Below are positions 34,301 through 43,670 of a stretch of DNA of 64,000 nt, piece by piece. The stretch is from Paraburkholderia sp. (GTDB taxonomy: Bacteria > Pseudomonadota > Gammaproteobacteria > Burkholderiales > Burkholderiaceae): NCBI GenBank assembly GCA_004322045.1, contig SCRN01000034.1:186001-250000 (forward strand). Direction: 5' to 3'. Both the position numbers and the translations under genes were made by a program. Every line of letters starts with the position of its first letter. The stretch's first letter is position 1. A model generated the notes under the pieces. That model saw only the letters and a program-made list of their open reading frames with translations. It searched no databases and was not told the origin of the DNA.

Positions 34301-37300
34301 CTAGGCATGGTGGGAGCCCTGTGGACGAATGACGTCGGCTCCCGTTGTTGACGATCTCGTAGGCTCGAGACCGTAATCCGCCACACGTCCAAGAAAATTT
34401 TCGACGTCGTCGGCGGGAATGGGACGGCTGAAGAAGTAACCCTGCACTTCGTCGCAGCCTTCCTTACGGAGAAAATCGATCTGCGCTTGCGTCTCGGCGC
34501 CTTCGGCGATCACGGATAGGCCCAAGCTATGGCCGAGCGCAATCACCGCGCTCGTTATTTGCGTGTCGCTATGGCTGTCGGGCACATTGCGGATGAACGA
34601 TCGATCGATCTTGACGGTATCGATCGGGAAGCGATTGAGATACGCGAGGGACGAATAGCCCGTGCCGAAATCGTCGATCGAGAGGCGCACGCCGGTGCGT
34701 TTGATCGCGGCAAGCCAGCGCACCGCTTGTTCCGGATGACGCATCACCATGCTCTCGGTCAGTTCGAGTTCGAGAAACGCGCCGGGCAACCCCGCGTCCT
34801 CGAGCGCCTCCAGAATGCTTTCATGCAGCCGCGGGTCGGCGAATTGCCGCGCCGACAAATTCACCGCGACATGGATCGGCCCCATCCCCCTAGCCCGCCA
34901 CTGCGCCCCCTGCCGGCAGGCCTCGCGCAGCACCCAAGCGCCGATCGGTACGATCGCGCCGGTTTCCTCGGCAACCGGGATGAAATCGACGGGAGAAACG
35001 GCCCCTAGCACCGGACTGTTCCAGCGCAACAATGCCTCCACCCCCGTGCAATGGTTCGAGCGCAAATCCACGCGCGGCTGATAGACGAGCGCGAATTCGC
35101 CGTTGTCGACGGCATGCCGCAATTGCGCTTCCATCTCCACGCGCCGATGCAACGACATGCTCATCTGCCGCACATACATCTGATACGTATTCTTGCCGCG
35201 CTGTTTTGCCCCATACATCGCCATATCGGCGTGCTTGAGCAAGGTCTGGGCATCGTCGCCATCGCCAGGGAACGAACTCACGCCAATGCTGGCGCTGACT
35301 TGGAGTTGCGAACCGCCGATCGTGAACGGTTGCGCGAGCGCCGCCTGAATCTCGTCGATCGTCTCGATGACGATCGTCAAACCATCGCTTGCCTGCTTGA
35401 CGAGCACGACGAACTCGTCACCGCCCAGGCGAGCGATCATGTCGCTGTGTGTCAATGCGTCTTGCAAGCGCGCCACCACCGCGCGCAACAGCAAATCGCC
35501 GACGTTGTGCCCCAGCGAATCGTTGACGTCCTTGAATCGATCCAGATCGATGAAGAGCACGTGCAATGCGGTGGCGTCCGCCCGCGCATGCGCGAGGAGC
35601 GCATCCAAATGTTCGCGGAACATTAAGCGATTGGGCAGGCCCGTCAATGCATCGTGCGTCGCCAGGAAATGCAAGTTCTCTTCGGCTTGCCGGCGCTGCA
35701 GGAAGTGACTCATCTGGCCGACAATGGAGCGCGCCATCACCAACGCCTGCGGTTCGACATGGCGTCGTTCGCGCGAATAAAACTCGGCCACACCGACCAC
35801 GACCGAGCCCATTCGCAATGCGAACGAGAAGGTGGTGGCAATGCCGGCATCGGCGAGCCACCCCGTCGTGTCGGCCGTGCGCAGCGCCGTCCAACTCGGC
35901 GCAGGCGGAGCCGCCTCCTCGCTCGTCGCACTGGGCGCAAGGGCCAGCAGACACGTTTCCAGTTCGTTATCGAGCGCGGTCGATGTGGCGCACAGCAATT
36001 GCTTGACGCCCGACGGCGTCGGGCGGAACGCACCGCCGGCCCAGCCCATGCCCTGTACGATCGATTCGATCAGATGCCGGCATACGTCGAACTCGTTGCC
36101 GGCCGTCGCCAGATAGAGCGTGAACGTATGCTCCAATTCTCTTGCTCGCTCGATCGACTTCTGTTTCGTGATTTCGAGGGCGGTGCCGCGCAGCCGAAGC
36201 GATCCGGCGGCGCCGTAGGCATGGCCGATCACGCGCAGCCACCCGCGCCGGCCATGACGGGACCGATAGCGGCACTCGATCTCGAACACATCGCGGGTCG
36301 CTAACGTCGATCTCGCGCGCTCCGTCAGCAAACGCCGATCCGGTGCATCGATCGTTCGCAGCAGCGCCCTGACGGTTTGCGCCTGCCGCGCCGAGCCGAC
36401 CAAGCGCGCCATCTCTTTGGATAGATGCGCCTGGCCCTCATCGACATCGACGAGCCAATCGCCGAGATGCGCAATGCGCTGCGCCTCGGCGCGTGCCTCC
36501 TCGCTTTCGCGCAGATCGCGCGTCATTTGATCGGCCATCTTGACCGCGCGCACTCTCGAAGTGGACAACGCATACGCCAAAACCGCCAGCAACGCGCTGA
36601 TCAAGAGCCCGGCGATCAACGCGAGGTTGGGCAGGACCCGCTGTGTGCCGCTGAGCGCGCCGAGATCGGCCGAAAATTCGATCACCCAGCGTCGCCCGGC
36701 AAACGGTTGCTCCGCGCGCCGTTCTAGCCTATGCGGCTTGGCCTCGCGAACCGCCTGCGGCGCGAACGGGGCGATCGGCGCTCCGACGGCGGCCGCGCGC
36801 ATCGGAGCGTGCGAGAGCCCGGCGACAGCCGCGGGGTGCCGGCTCGCCACGCCGTTCACACTGTCGTACAGCAGCGACTCCTTCGACGGCGGTGTGGCCG
36901 GGCCGCGCAAACTGCCGGCGTCGTAGATCTTGAACTTGATGACGCGCAGCGTCTGGGCGCTGAGCAACCCGTCCATCATATCGTTCACGCGGATTCCAGC
37001 GCCCACGGACCCGACATAGGCACGCCGGCGCTGCTCGACCGTTGACGCTCTCATCCCCTTGCGATACACGGGCATGCGCATCGCCAATCCGACGAACTGC
37101 GCACCACGCTCGTCCAGAATCAACCGGCCGCTGCTGACCGGTTCGCCCGTATCACGTAACGTTTCCATTGCCGCGCGCCGCTGCGGCGTCGCATCCATAT
37201 CGAGGCCGACCGCCTCGCGATTGACACCGAGCGGCTCGAGGTAGGTCAGGACGTCATAGCCATCGCGGACGCCGGGCGGGTGAATCGAAAAATCGATGCC

Positions 37301-37711
37301 CGCTTGCTGTAAAATCGCATCCTTGCGCTGGGCGGCGATAAACGTGCCCGCATCGGCTGCGCGAACGAAAAACGCATAATTCAAGGTCTGAAATCCGGGA
37401 TATCGTCCCCGTAAATCGAGGCCATCGACAAAATCGTGAAATTCCTGCCGCGTCACCTGGGCGTCTTCGCCGAATAAAGCGCGCATCGTGACGAGCACAT
37501 CCGTATAGAGGCGCACGCGAACGGAAATTTGCTGCTCGACGCTGCGAGAATCGTTTTCGAACCGCAGGCGCGCCTCGCGCTCCACGAATTGCTGGCTCAG
37601 CGAATAAACGGTGACGGTGGCAGCTAACGCGAGCGTGAGTACGCCGAGCGCGAAACCCTGCGCAAACCAATCGCGATAGGCCCGCCTCATACGTTCGAAG
37701 AAAGCTCGCAC
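34301..37711 (-). CDS. CHASE-PAS-GAF diguanylate cyclase/phosphodiesterase
   Basis: A 1136-residue c-di-GMP enzyme. Two transmembrane helices (about 15-35 and 355-375) enclose a CHASE sensor; a PAS domain and a GAF-like segment (about 540-690) follow. The GGDEF domain has an intact RLGGDEF at about 760, and the EAL domain has EALLRW at about 892, NLSARQF, IDDFGTGYSSL and KIDRSF. Both active sites look complete, so it could make or degrade c-di-GMP, probably one of them regulated. I use the GTG at 37711, which sits 7 bases after AAGGG. It lies 11 bases downstream of the GRDP-like gene, but both point leftward so the enzyme comes first. Confidence 0.93.
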   Translation of the reverse strand: MRAFFERMRRAYRDWFAQGFALGVLTLALAATVTVYSLSQQFVEREARLRFENDSRSVEQQISVRVRLYTDVLVTMRALFGEDAQVTRQEFHDFVDGLDLRGRYPGFQTLNYAFFVRAADAGTFIAAQRKDAILQQAGIDFSIHPPGVRDGYDVLTYLEPLGVNREAVGLDMDATPQRRAAMETLRDTGEPVSSGRLILDERGAQFVGLAMRMPVYRKGMRASTVEQRRRAYVGSVGAGIRVNDMMDGLLSAQTLRVIKFKIYDAGSLRGPATPPSKESLLYDSVNGVASRHPAAVAGLSHAPMRAAAVGAPIAPFAPQAVREAKPHRLERRAEQPFAGRRWVIEFSADLGALSGTQRVLPNLALIAGLLISALLAVLAYALSTSRVRAVKMADQMTRDLRESEEARAEAQRIAHLGDWLVDVDEGQAHLSKEMARLVGSARQAQTVRALLRTIDAPDRRLLTERARSTLATRDVFEIECRYRSRHGRRGWLRVIGHAYGAAGSLRLRGTALEITKQKSIERARELEHTFTLYLATAGNEFDVCRHLIESIVQGMGWAGGAFRPTPSGVKQLLCATSTALDNELETCLLALAPSATSEEAAPPAPSWTALRTADTTGWLADAGIATTFSFALRMGSVVVGVAEFYSRERRHVEPQALVMARSIVGQMSHFLQRRQAEENLHFLATHDALTGLPNRLMFREHLDALLAHARADATALHVLFIDLDRFKDVNDSLGHNVGDLLLRAVVARLQDALTHSDMIARLGGDEFVVLVKQASDGLTIVIETIDEIQAALAQPFTIGGSQLQVSASIGVSSFPGDGDDAQTLLKHADMAMYGAKQRGKNTYQMYVRQMSMSLHRRVEMEAQLRHAVDNGEFALVYQPRVDLRSNHCTGVEALLRWNSPVLGAVSPVDFIPVAEETGAIVPIGAWVLREACRQGAQWRARGMGPIHVAVNLSARQFADPRLHESILEALEDAGLPGAFLELELTESMVMRHPEQAVRWLAAIKRTGVRLSIDDFGTGYSSLAYLNRFPIDTVKIDRSFIRNVPDSHSDTQITSAVIALGHSLGLSVIAEGAETQAQIDFLRKEGCDEVQGYFFSRPIPADDVENFLGRVADYGLEPTRSSTTGADVIRPQGSHHA

Positions 37712-38137
37712 ATCCGTTCCCTTCCCGCAGCCCCAAACCCAGCGCAGCAGCGCGAGTTCAACGCGCCCATGCTGTCCTCACAGGCCTAGGGGGCCGTGCT
37801 TTCGGGTCTGCAACGCATCGCGTCGCATTGTGTTGATCGGTCGCCGGACGTGTCGCATTCAGCAACACCTTCCATTGCGGCGCGCGTGCTCGGTAAAAGG
37901 GAGCGATAAGGCGAAACTGCCCGAGATCATCCTCAGGCGTTCCGTGGATCAGGTTCGAAGTTTTATGACTCTATATGTACGAACAATAGCGCCCGCCGAC
38001 ATTGATGCAAGTCAAAGAAACCCTATCGACAAATACCCGTCGCGAGTTTTCCTTGCGACGAAGGGGAAAATACGCAAAAGCCGTAACAAACGTTTTGTTA
38101 AAAGATTATTTATTAGAAGACGCGTAGTGAATTACCC
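37712..38137. other. Intergenic region between the EAL gene and the porin
   Basis: About 425 bases; the right half (38000-38137) is AT-rich with an imperfect AACAAAC/GTTTTGTT inverted repeat around 38085. An open frame at 37830-38141 has no ribosome-binding site and unlikely composition, so I reject it. It probably contains the c-di-GMP gene promoter and the porin 3' end. Confidence 0.45.
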
Positions 38138-39280
38138 CTAGAACAGGTGCCGCACGCCGACCGACACGACTGTTTGAGCATTCGAGCTTGCCGCCGGCAG
38201 GGAAAATAATTGCGCGCGCACGCCGCTACTTGCACGCAACATCACGGCGCTGCCATACACATCCGTGCGTTTGGACAGCGCGTAATCGATACCGGCCGCG
38301 ATTTGATTCCAATGCGCATCACCGAGGTTCGAATAAGCGAAGCTCCCCCCTACCGACAGCGCGAAGTCGATCGAATACTTCACTCCGCCTTCGACCGTGC
38401 GTAGCGATGCACTCGCGCCTTTCTGCCGAAAATCGACGATGGTGTAGAGCGCGTGCAAAAAAGCAGGCCCCCATTGATAGCCCGCACCGACACCGGACAC
38501 CGTCAGCTTGTCGAACACCTTGAATGGCGCGAGGAGTCCCTGCGGTCCCGTGCCTACGAGCGAAGTGCCGAGCACGCTCGTGCCGATACCGAAAGCCGTC
38601 GCAACGTTGTGGATCCCCACATACGCAGCACCTGCGCGGAACGGCCCGTGTGCGTAGGTCGCACCAAATGCCACCGCGCTGTTCGCGACGAAATTGCCCG
38701 GCTGACCGCCGAACGAATAGAGTGCGCCGAACTGAAATCCGGCGATATCGGGCGTAACATAACGCGCCGCATTGTCGACGCGTTCCGCGCCCAGACGGTC
38801 GAGATCGCCCAGGTGGAACGCAAACACCGACGGCGTGAGCGTGGCTGCCGCAAATTGCGTCAGATTCGTCGCCATGAAGTCGTACTGTCGGCCAAAGGTC
38901 AATGTCCCGAACCGATCGCTCGATAGACCCACGAACGCTTGCCTGCCGAATTCGAGGCCTCCTTGCGAAAAGCGCCCGTCATTGATCGTGAAACCGTTCT
39001 CGAGGCGAAACACTGCGCGCCAGCCGCCGCCGAGCTCCTCCGCGCCGCGCATCCCCCATCGATTGGATTGCCCGACGCCGCTCGCCTGCGTCCATGCATG
39101 CTTGCCGACCTGGTTGGAGACATACGCCAGAGCGCCGTCCACGATGCCGTAAAGTTGCACCGTCCCTTGCGCTCGCGCGTCGCTCGTCACCCATAGCAGC
39201 ACTGCAGCGGAAAATAGCTGGGCGGCTTTTGCTCTGCGCCGGTGTGCACTCCCGCGACACGACCAATACGATTCGAACAT
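38138..39280 (-). CDS. Beta-proteobacterial trimeric porin (OmpC-like)
   Basis: A 380-residue outer-membrane porin with a signal peptide ending ARAQ (cleavage about residue 39). The mature start GTVQLYGIVDGALAYVSNQ, the WGMRGAEELGGGWRAVFRLENGF block, and FGRQAFVGLSS, then FGTLTFGRQYD, are characteristic of Burkholderia general porins, and the C-terminus is VRHLF. It forms a 16-stranded barrel for small solutes. I start at 39280 because the longer open frame (39427) adds a non-conserved leader and GGAGACG precedes this ATG. It is next to a divergently arranged LysR/DoxX pair but not obviously part of it. Confidence 0.92.
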   Translation of the reverse strand: MFESYWSCRGSAHRRRAKAAQLFSAAVLLWVTSDARAQGTVQLYGIVDGALAYVSNQVGKHAWTQASGVGQSNRWGMRGAEELGGGWRAVFRLENGFTINDGRFSQGGLEFGRQAFVGLSSDRFGTLTFGRQYDFMATNLTQFAAATLTPSVFAFHLGDLDRLGAERVDNAARYVTPDIAGFQFGALYSFGGQPGNFVANSAVAFGATYAHGPFRAGAAYVGIHNVATAFGIGTSVLGTSLVGTGPQGLLAPFKVFDKLTVSGVGAGYQWGPAFLHALYTIVDFRQKGASASLRTVEGGVKYSIDFALSVGGSFAYSNLGDAHWNQIAAGIDYALSKRTDVYGSAVMLRASSGVRAQLFSLPAASSNAQTVVSVGVRHLF

Positions 39281-39341
39281 TGCGTCTCCGATGGATATCG
39301 CCGCTAACCCGAAACACGGTCGCGCTTTCACGCGTCGGACA

Positions 39342-40235
39342 TCAGCGCAAGCGCGCATCGTTGCACAGAAAATCGAGGAAGGTCCTGACCTTCGGGGAGA
39401 GATACTTCCGATGGCGATAAACGCCATAAAGCTTCGTGCCGAAAAAGCGATAGTCGGTCAGCACCGCTACCAACGCGCCCGCCTCAAAGTCGCGTGCAAC
39501 CAGCACTTTCGGCAAGAACGCAAGCCCCATGCCTTCCAGAGCGGCCAGACGTAGCAACGACTCGTTGTTCGTCTGCAAAACAGGATTGAACTTGAGCGCT
39601 TCGACGCCCCGGGGCCCTTCGACTTCCAACGTATTGTTGGCCGGCAGCATCGAATAGCCAAGGACGGTATGGCTAGCCAACGCTTGTGCATCGGCGGGCT
39701 CGCCGGCCAACCGCAAATAGCCGGGCGACGCGACGAGATGAAACGTCACCGGTGCAATCGGCCGCGCGATCAGCGCCGGCCCCAATGAAAGCGGATTGGT
39801 CACGCGCAGCGCCAAGTCGAACGCTTCTTCGACGAGATTGACGAAGCGGCCCGACAAATCCACATCGAACATGACGTCGGGGTACCGCTTTCGATAATCG
39901 TTCAGCACGCCGACGAAATCGGGATTCGCCATCCAAACGGGGACACTGAGCTTTAGCGTGCCGTGCGGCGAAGCCGTCGATTGAGCGACCGCCGCTTCGA
40001 CATCGTCGAGTTCGTCGATCCATTGACGCACGTGCTCGAAATAGGTCGCGCCCGATTCGGTGAGACTCAAATGCCGGCTGGTTCGATTGAGCAGCAATGC
40101 GCCCAAGCGGCGCTCCAAATGCATGACGTGCTTGCTCGCCATCGCGGGCGACATATCGAGCCGGCGCGCCGCCGCCGCGAAACTTTTCAATTCGACCGCA
40201 AGGCGAAACACCCGCATGCTCGTAAGCGTATCCAT
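39342..40235 (-). CDS. LysR family transcriptional regulator
   Basis: A 297-residue LysR-type regulator: N-terminal winged HTH (MDTLTSMRVFRLAVELKSFAAAARRLDMSPAMASKHVMHLE) and an effector-binding domain from about residue 90, with the LxVPVWMANPDF and LEGMGLAFLPKVLV landmarks. It is divergent from the DoxX gene 164 bases away, the usual target arrangement for LysR. The effector is not predictable. Confidence 0.93.
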   Translation of the reverse strand: MDTLTSMRVFRLAVELKSFAAAARRLDMSPAMASKHVMHLERRLGALLLNRTSRHLSLTESGATYFEHVRQWIDELDDVEAAVAQSTASPHGTLKLSVPVWMANPDFVGVLNDYRKRYPDVMFDVDLSGRFVNLVEEAFDLALRVTNPLSLGPALIARPIAPVTFHLVASPGYLRLAGEPADAQALASHTVLGYSMLPANNTLEVEGPRGVEALKFNPVLQTNNESLLRLAALEGMGLAFLPKVLVARDFEAGALVAVLTDYRFFGTKLYGVYRHRKYLSPKVRTFLDFLCNDARLR

Positions 40236-40398
40236 CCATCGTCAACCAGGAGTAAATGGTGGATGAATCATAGTCGAGTTGATCGGCACAGGGAGCAAAC
40301 GTATCTTGCGCAATTGACGGGCATTCGCGCCCGGAAAACGAGGGATGGCGCTAGCAAGCGCGCCCCGCAACCTTTCTCAACCGTTACGGTAGACCATC

Positions 40399-40806
40399 AT
40401 GATCAACGACAAAACCGCGCCGCTCGCCGCGCTCCTGCTGCGCGTCAGCCTGGGCGTGCTGTTTCTCGCGCACGTGGGCCTGAAGCTGTTCGTCTTCACC
40501 GTCCCTGGCTTCGTCGGCTATTTCGCTTCGCTCGGTTTGCCGGCCGTCGCGGCCTATTTGACGCTCGCCCTCGAACTCTTTGGCGGCTTCGCGCTGATCC
40601 TCGGCATTTATGCGCCGTGGGTGGCCGTGCCGCTCGCCGTGGAAATGCTCGGCACGGTCGTGCTCGTTCACGGGGCAAACGGCTGGCTCTTCACGAACAA
40701 GGGCGGCGGCTGGGAATACCCGGTGTTTTGGGCCGTCGCCCTCATCGTGTTGTTCTTGCTGGGCGACGGCGCCTATGCGCTACGTCCGGCCAAGCGCAGC
40801 GCATAG
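40399..40806 (+). CDS. DoxX family membrane protein
   Basis: A 135-residue protein with four predicted transmembrane helices and the DoxX pattern (RVSLGVLFLAHVGLKLFVF, then LALELFGGFALILG, then WAVALIVLFLLGDG). DoxX proteins are integral membrane proteins linked to thiosulfate or quinone metabolism and to redox stress in some bacteria, but the role here is not known. It is divergent from the LysR gene at 40235, so it is probably controlled by it. Convergent with the propeller gene 16 bases away. Confidence 0.88.
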   Translation: MINDKTAPLAALLLRVSLGVLFLAHVGLKLFVFTVPGFVGYFASLGLPAVAAYLTLALELFGGFALILGIYAPWVAVPLAVEMLGTVVLVHGANGWLFTNKGGGWEYPVFWAVALIVLFLLGDGAYALRPAKRSA

Positions 40807-40822
40807 CGGGCGGTAAACACCC

Positions 40823-42007
40823 TCAGCGCATGTTGCCCGTATGCCCGAGCGAATACCGCCCGGGCTGCGGCCATACCGTCAATCCATGCGGCTCCATGCC
40901 GACCGGAATCGACTTGACCGCGCCTGTCGCGGTATCGAACGCATAGACGACATCGTCGAAACGCCCCGAAAGCCACAGCGTCTTGCCGTCGGCGCTGACG
41001 TTGCCCATATCGGGGCTGCCGCCGCCGGGAATCGGCCACGTCGCCACCACCTGGCGCGTGGCGAAGTCGAGCACCGAGACACTGCCCTTGCCGTGCCGCG
41101 AACCGTGCACGCGGCTCGTCCCGCGATTGGCGATATACAGCTTCGTGCCGTCGCGGCTCGGATACAGCCCATGCGTGCCCACCCCGGTATGAATGAAGCC
41201 GATGCGCTGGAAGCTGTCGCCATCGACGAGATAAACGCCATCGGCCATCATGTCAGCCACATAGAACACCTTGCCGTCGGGCGAGACGCGGATGTCTTGC
41301 GGCATGCCTTTGCTGTGCAGTTCCAAATAACCGACGACCTTGCGCTGCACCATGTCGATCTTCGCGAGCTTGCCACCGAACTCGCAGGTGAAGATCGCGT
41401 ACTTGCCGCCGATCGAAAAGTCGGCGTGATTGATGCCCTTGCATTCGGGCACGTCCAGGCTCGATAGCAGCCGCATCGTGTGCGGATCGCGAAAATCGAG
41501 CCGCGCGTGCGCCTCCGCGACGACGATCGCTTCCTTGCCGTCCGGCGTGAAATACATGTTGTAGGGATCGTCGACCGTCACCTGCGCGCCGGGCTTGCCG
41601 GTAGTCGGATCGATCGGCGTGAGGCTGCCGTCGGTGCGGCCTTCGGCGTTATTCGTCACCCACAGCGTATGCAGGTCCCACGACGGCACGATGTGCTGGG
41701 GACTTCGGCCCACGGGAAACTTGTCGACGACCTTGAACGTGGACGGATCGATGACGTACACATCGTTGGAGCGCAAGTTCGGCACGTAGATGCGCGATAG
41801 CGCACCGGCCACGGCTGGGCTCAGATGATTTGCTCGCGCCTCGCCGTAAAGATTCGACGCATCGATCACGCTCGGCATGCCCGGCACCGTTTGTATCGTC
41901 GATGCCGAGGCCGATGCCGCGCTCGCCCCGAAGGCCATCGTCGCGCCGACGAGCGCCGCGCCGATAGCCGATGCCAATTGCGTGTACCGAAAGCCTTTCA
42001 AGCGCAT
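40823..42007 (-). CDS. Exported YVTN/YncE-like beta-propeller protein
   Basis: A 394-residue protein with a signal peptide (core about 13-28, cleavage near ASAS). The mature part is a seven-bladed YncE-like propeller: repeated units such as SRIYVPNLRSNDVYVID, and IRVSPDGKVFYVADMMADGVYLVD, spaced about 45-50 residues. The start at 42007 follows AAAGGAGG. It lies 51 bases downstream of the creatininase-family gene and shares its strand. Propellers of this type are common partners of periplasmic redox or peptide-processing proteins; here the partner relation is inferred only from position. Confidence 0.85.
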   Translation of the reverse strand: MRLKGFRYTQLASAIGAALVGATMAFGASAASASASTIQTVPGMPSVIDASNLYGEARANHLSPAVAGALSRIYVPNLRSNDVYVIDPSTFKVVDKFPVGRSPQHIVPSWDLHTLWVTNNAEGRTDGSLTPIDPTTGKPGAQVTVDDPYNMYFTPDGKEAIVVAEAHARLDFRDPHTMRLLSSLDVPECKGINHADFSIGGKYAIFTCEFGGKLAKIDMVQRKVVGYLELHSKGMPQDIRVSPDGKVFYVADMMADGVYLVDGDSFQRIGFIHTGVGTHGLYPSRDGTKLYIANRGTSRVHGSRHGKGSVSVLDFATRQVVATWPIPGGGSPDMGNVSADGKTLWLSGRFDDVVYAFDTATGAVKSIPVGMEPHGLTVWPQPGRYSLGHTGNMR

Positions 42008-42058
42008 GGCGCCTCCTTTCAAGGACCTAGGCCGCGGGCATGCGGCGAAGGCCACGTT

Positions 42059-42874
42059 TCAACGGCCCGCCGTCTCCTTGCGGATAGCCTCGGTCGTGCG
42101 GGCAACGATTGCATCGATACCTAACCGTCCCAATTCGGCGCTCGCGCGCCGCGGATCTCCCCCGTAGACGCCATCGGCCGTGCCAAGCTTCGGCGCGCGG
42201 CGCAGCGCATCGAGCCGCACCATGTTCGGGGCGACGGCGAGCAGCAACGACGTATCCGCCAGTCCCGCATGCGTGCCGATCTCGTCGTCGCGATAACCCT
42301 TCTCCCGCAGCGTGCGCGCGTAGCCGTCCGAGCTTTCGGCGTAGTACTCGGGCGGTGCGAAAGCACGCGCTTTCGAGCCGGCCCACACCTTGTTTAACCG
42401 CGCCACCGCACGCTTGATGTCGTCCTGATAGCCGCCGTGGTCGCCCAGGAATACCACGTTCTTGATGCCATGCACTTTGAAGCTGTTGGCCGCCGATTCC
42501 AGCGTTTTCTCGAACACATCGTCCGATACCGTGATCGTGCCCGGAAAACGCATGTGCGAGGTAGGCGGCAAATAGCCGCCCTCGGGAACGTAAGCGATGA
42601 CCGGTGCGACGAGTGCATTGCCGAGCGCCTGAGCGATGCGTGTCGCAAGAAACTGAGCGCGCGCGTTGTGCTTGCCGAGCGCCACGTAGGGCCCGCTTTG
42701 CTCCGTGCCGCCGATGGGGATGATGATCGTCGTTTTCCCCGCGGCAATCTGATCGCGAAACTCCGTCCAAGTCAGCGCTTCGAGCTGAACCGTATCGGGT
42801 GCTTGCGCGAACGCATGAATTTGCAATACGGACAGACTCAGGCCAATGAAAGCTTTTTGTAACGATAACCGCAT
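42059..42874 (-). CDS. Exported creatininase-family hydrolase
   Basis: A 271-residue protein with a signal peptide ending HAFAQ (about residue 24), so periplasmic. Creatininase-fold motifs are present: PIGGTEQSGPYVALGKHNARA, FLGDHGGYQDD and EIGTHAGLADTS. Compared with classical creatininase, where EQHGPH and TD ligands occur, the first site here is EQSGPY and GKHN, and the last is HAGLAD, so metal ligands differ. This GKHN subfamily is common in proteobacteria. The substrate is unknown; some relatives (for example MftE) cleave peptides. Upstream of the propeller gene on one strand. Confidence 0.82.
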   Translation of the reverse strand: MRLSLQKAFIGLSLSVLQIHAFAQAPDTVQLEALTWTEFRDQIAAGKTTIIIPIGGTEQSGPYVALGKHNARAQFLATRIAQALGNALVAPVIAYVPEGGYLPPTSHMRFPGTITVSDDVFEKTLESAANSFKVHGIKNVVFLGDHGGYQDDIKRAVARLNKVWAGSKARAFAPPEYYAESSDGYARTLREKGYRDDEIGTHAGLADTSLLLAVAPNMVRLDALRRAPKLGTADGVYGGDPRRASAELGRLGIDAIVARTTEAIRKETAGR

Positions 42875-42968
42875 ACCGAACTCCGCAATGAAGCTGCAAT
42901 GATGCGCCGGACAACGCGTCGATTATGACCAAATTTGTAACGATGATTTCTCCAATTAGGCGTTAACC

Positions 42969-42988
42969 CTAGCGCTTCCGATCGCTAG
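42969..42988. promoter_or_regulatory. Inverted repeat upstream of the DUF4148 gene
   Basis: CTAGCG (42969-42974) and CGCTAG (42983-42988) are exact inverse complements 8 bases apart, about 75 bases before the start at 43061. This is a plausible operator. No known binding protein is suggested. Confidence 0.35.
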
Positions 42989-43060
42989 ACTGCAGTCATC
43001 GGTTCCACACAACGAACCCGATGCAACAGCCAGGACAAACAAACTTTGGAGGTAGTTACC

Positions 43061-43369
43061 ATGAAATCGCTCATTCAATCCGTCGTCATCGCCGCCGCTC
43101 TGACCGCTCCGGTTGCCGTTTTCGCCCAATCGAGCGCCCCCGTGAGCCGCGCGCAAGTCAAGGCCGAGCTCGTGCAATTCGAGCAAGCCGGCGGCCCGCG
43201 CAGCTTCAGCAACGACCCGTACTACCCCACGGATGCGCAAACGATCCAAGCGCGCGTCGATGCCCAAAACGGCAAGAATCAAGCGATCGGCGGCGTTCAC
43301 GCCGGATCGTCGGCTTCGGGTGCGCCGGTCCAAGCGGTTGGTGCCAAGTCGCTGTATTTCGGCAACTAA
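43061..43369 (+). CDS. DUF4148 exported protein
   Basis: A 102-residue protein with a clean signal peptide (MKSLIQSVVIAAALTAPVAVFAQ, cut after AQ). The mature part SRAQVKAELVQFEQAGGP and DPYYPTDAQTIQARVDAQ is the DUF4148 signature found in Burkholderiaceae. Its function is not known. Start at 43061 follows GGAGG with ideal spacing. A strong terminator lies downstream (43455-43504). Confidence 0.93.
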   Translation: MKSLIQSVVIAAALTAPVAVFAQSSAPVSRAQVKAELVQFEQAGGPRSFSNDPYYPTDAQTIQARVDAQNGKNQAIGGVHAGSSASGAPVQAVGAKSLYFGN

Positions 43370-43670
43370 GGAGTTGAGCCGCCGTGAAGCGGCGCACAGC
43401 GATGGCCCGCTGGCCGCACAGGTCGACATAAGGCAGCTTCACCGTATCGAAGCGAAACCGGCTTGCTTCGTCATGACGACGACAAGCCGGTTTTGCGTTT
43501 TGTGCGTTCTTTGCATTTCTCCGCCTGCACCGATGGCCTCGTCCCGCGCGGCGGACTGCGCCACCCCGTGCCTGCGCCCGCGCCTGCGCTTCACGCGCAA
43601 CGACGCATCGATCGCGGCATAATTCGCGAGTGCCGCCTGCCAGCGGTCGCTCACCGCGAGGAAAACCCCA
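43370..43670. other. Intergenic region after the DUF4148 gene
   Basis: About 300 bases holding the DUF4148 terminator and the upstream region of the DedA gene. Short open frames here are in antisense or have no start signals. No further feature is seen. Confidence 0.5.
43455..43504 (+). terminator. Rho-independent terminator of the DUF4148 gene
   Basis: AAACCGGCTTG (43455-43465) pairs with CAAGCCGGTTT (43483-43493), an 11-bp perfect stem with a 17-base loop. It is followed by a T-rich tract, TTTTGCGTTTTGT. Position fits a monocistronic DUF4148 transcript. Confidence 0.8.

Noticed and set aside
37830-38141. A 103-codon frame between the EAL gene and the porin
   Set aside because: No ribosome-binding site, Arg/Lys-rich translation with no pattern, and AT-rich intergenic DNA.
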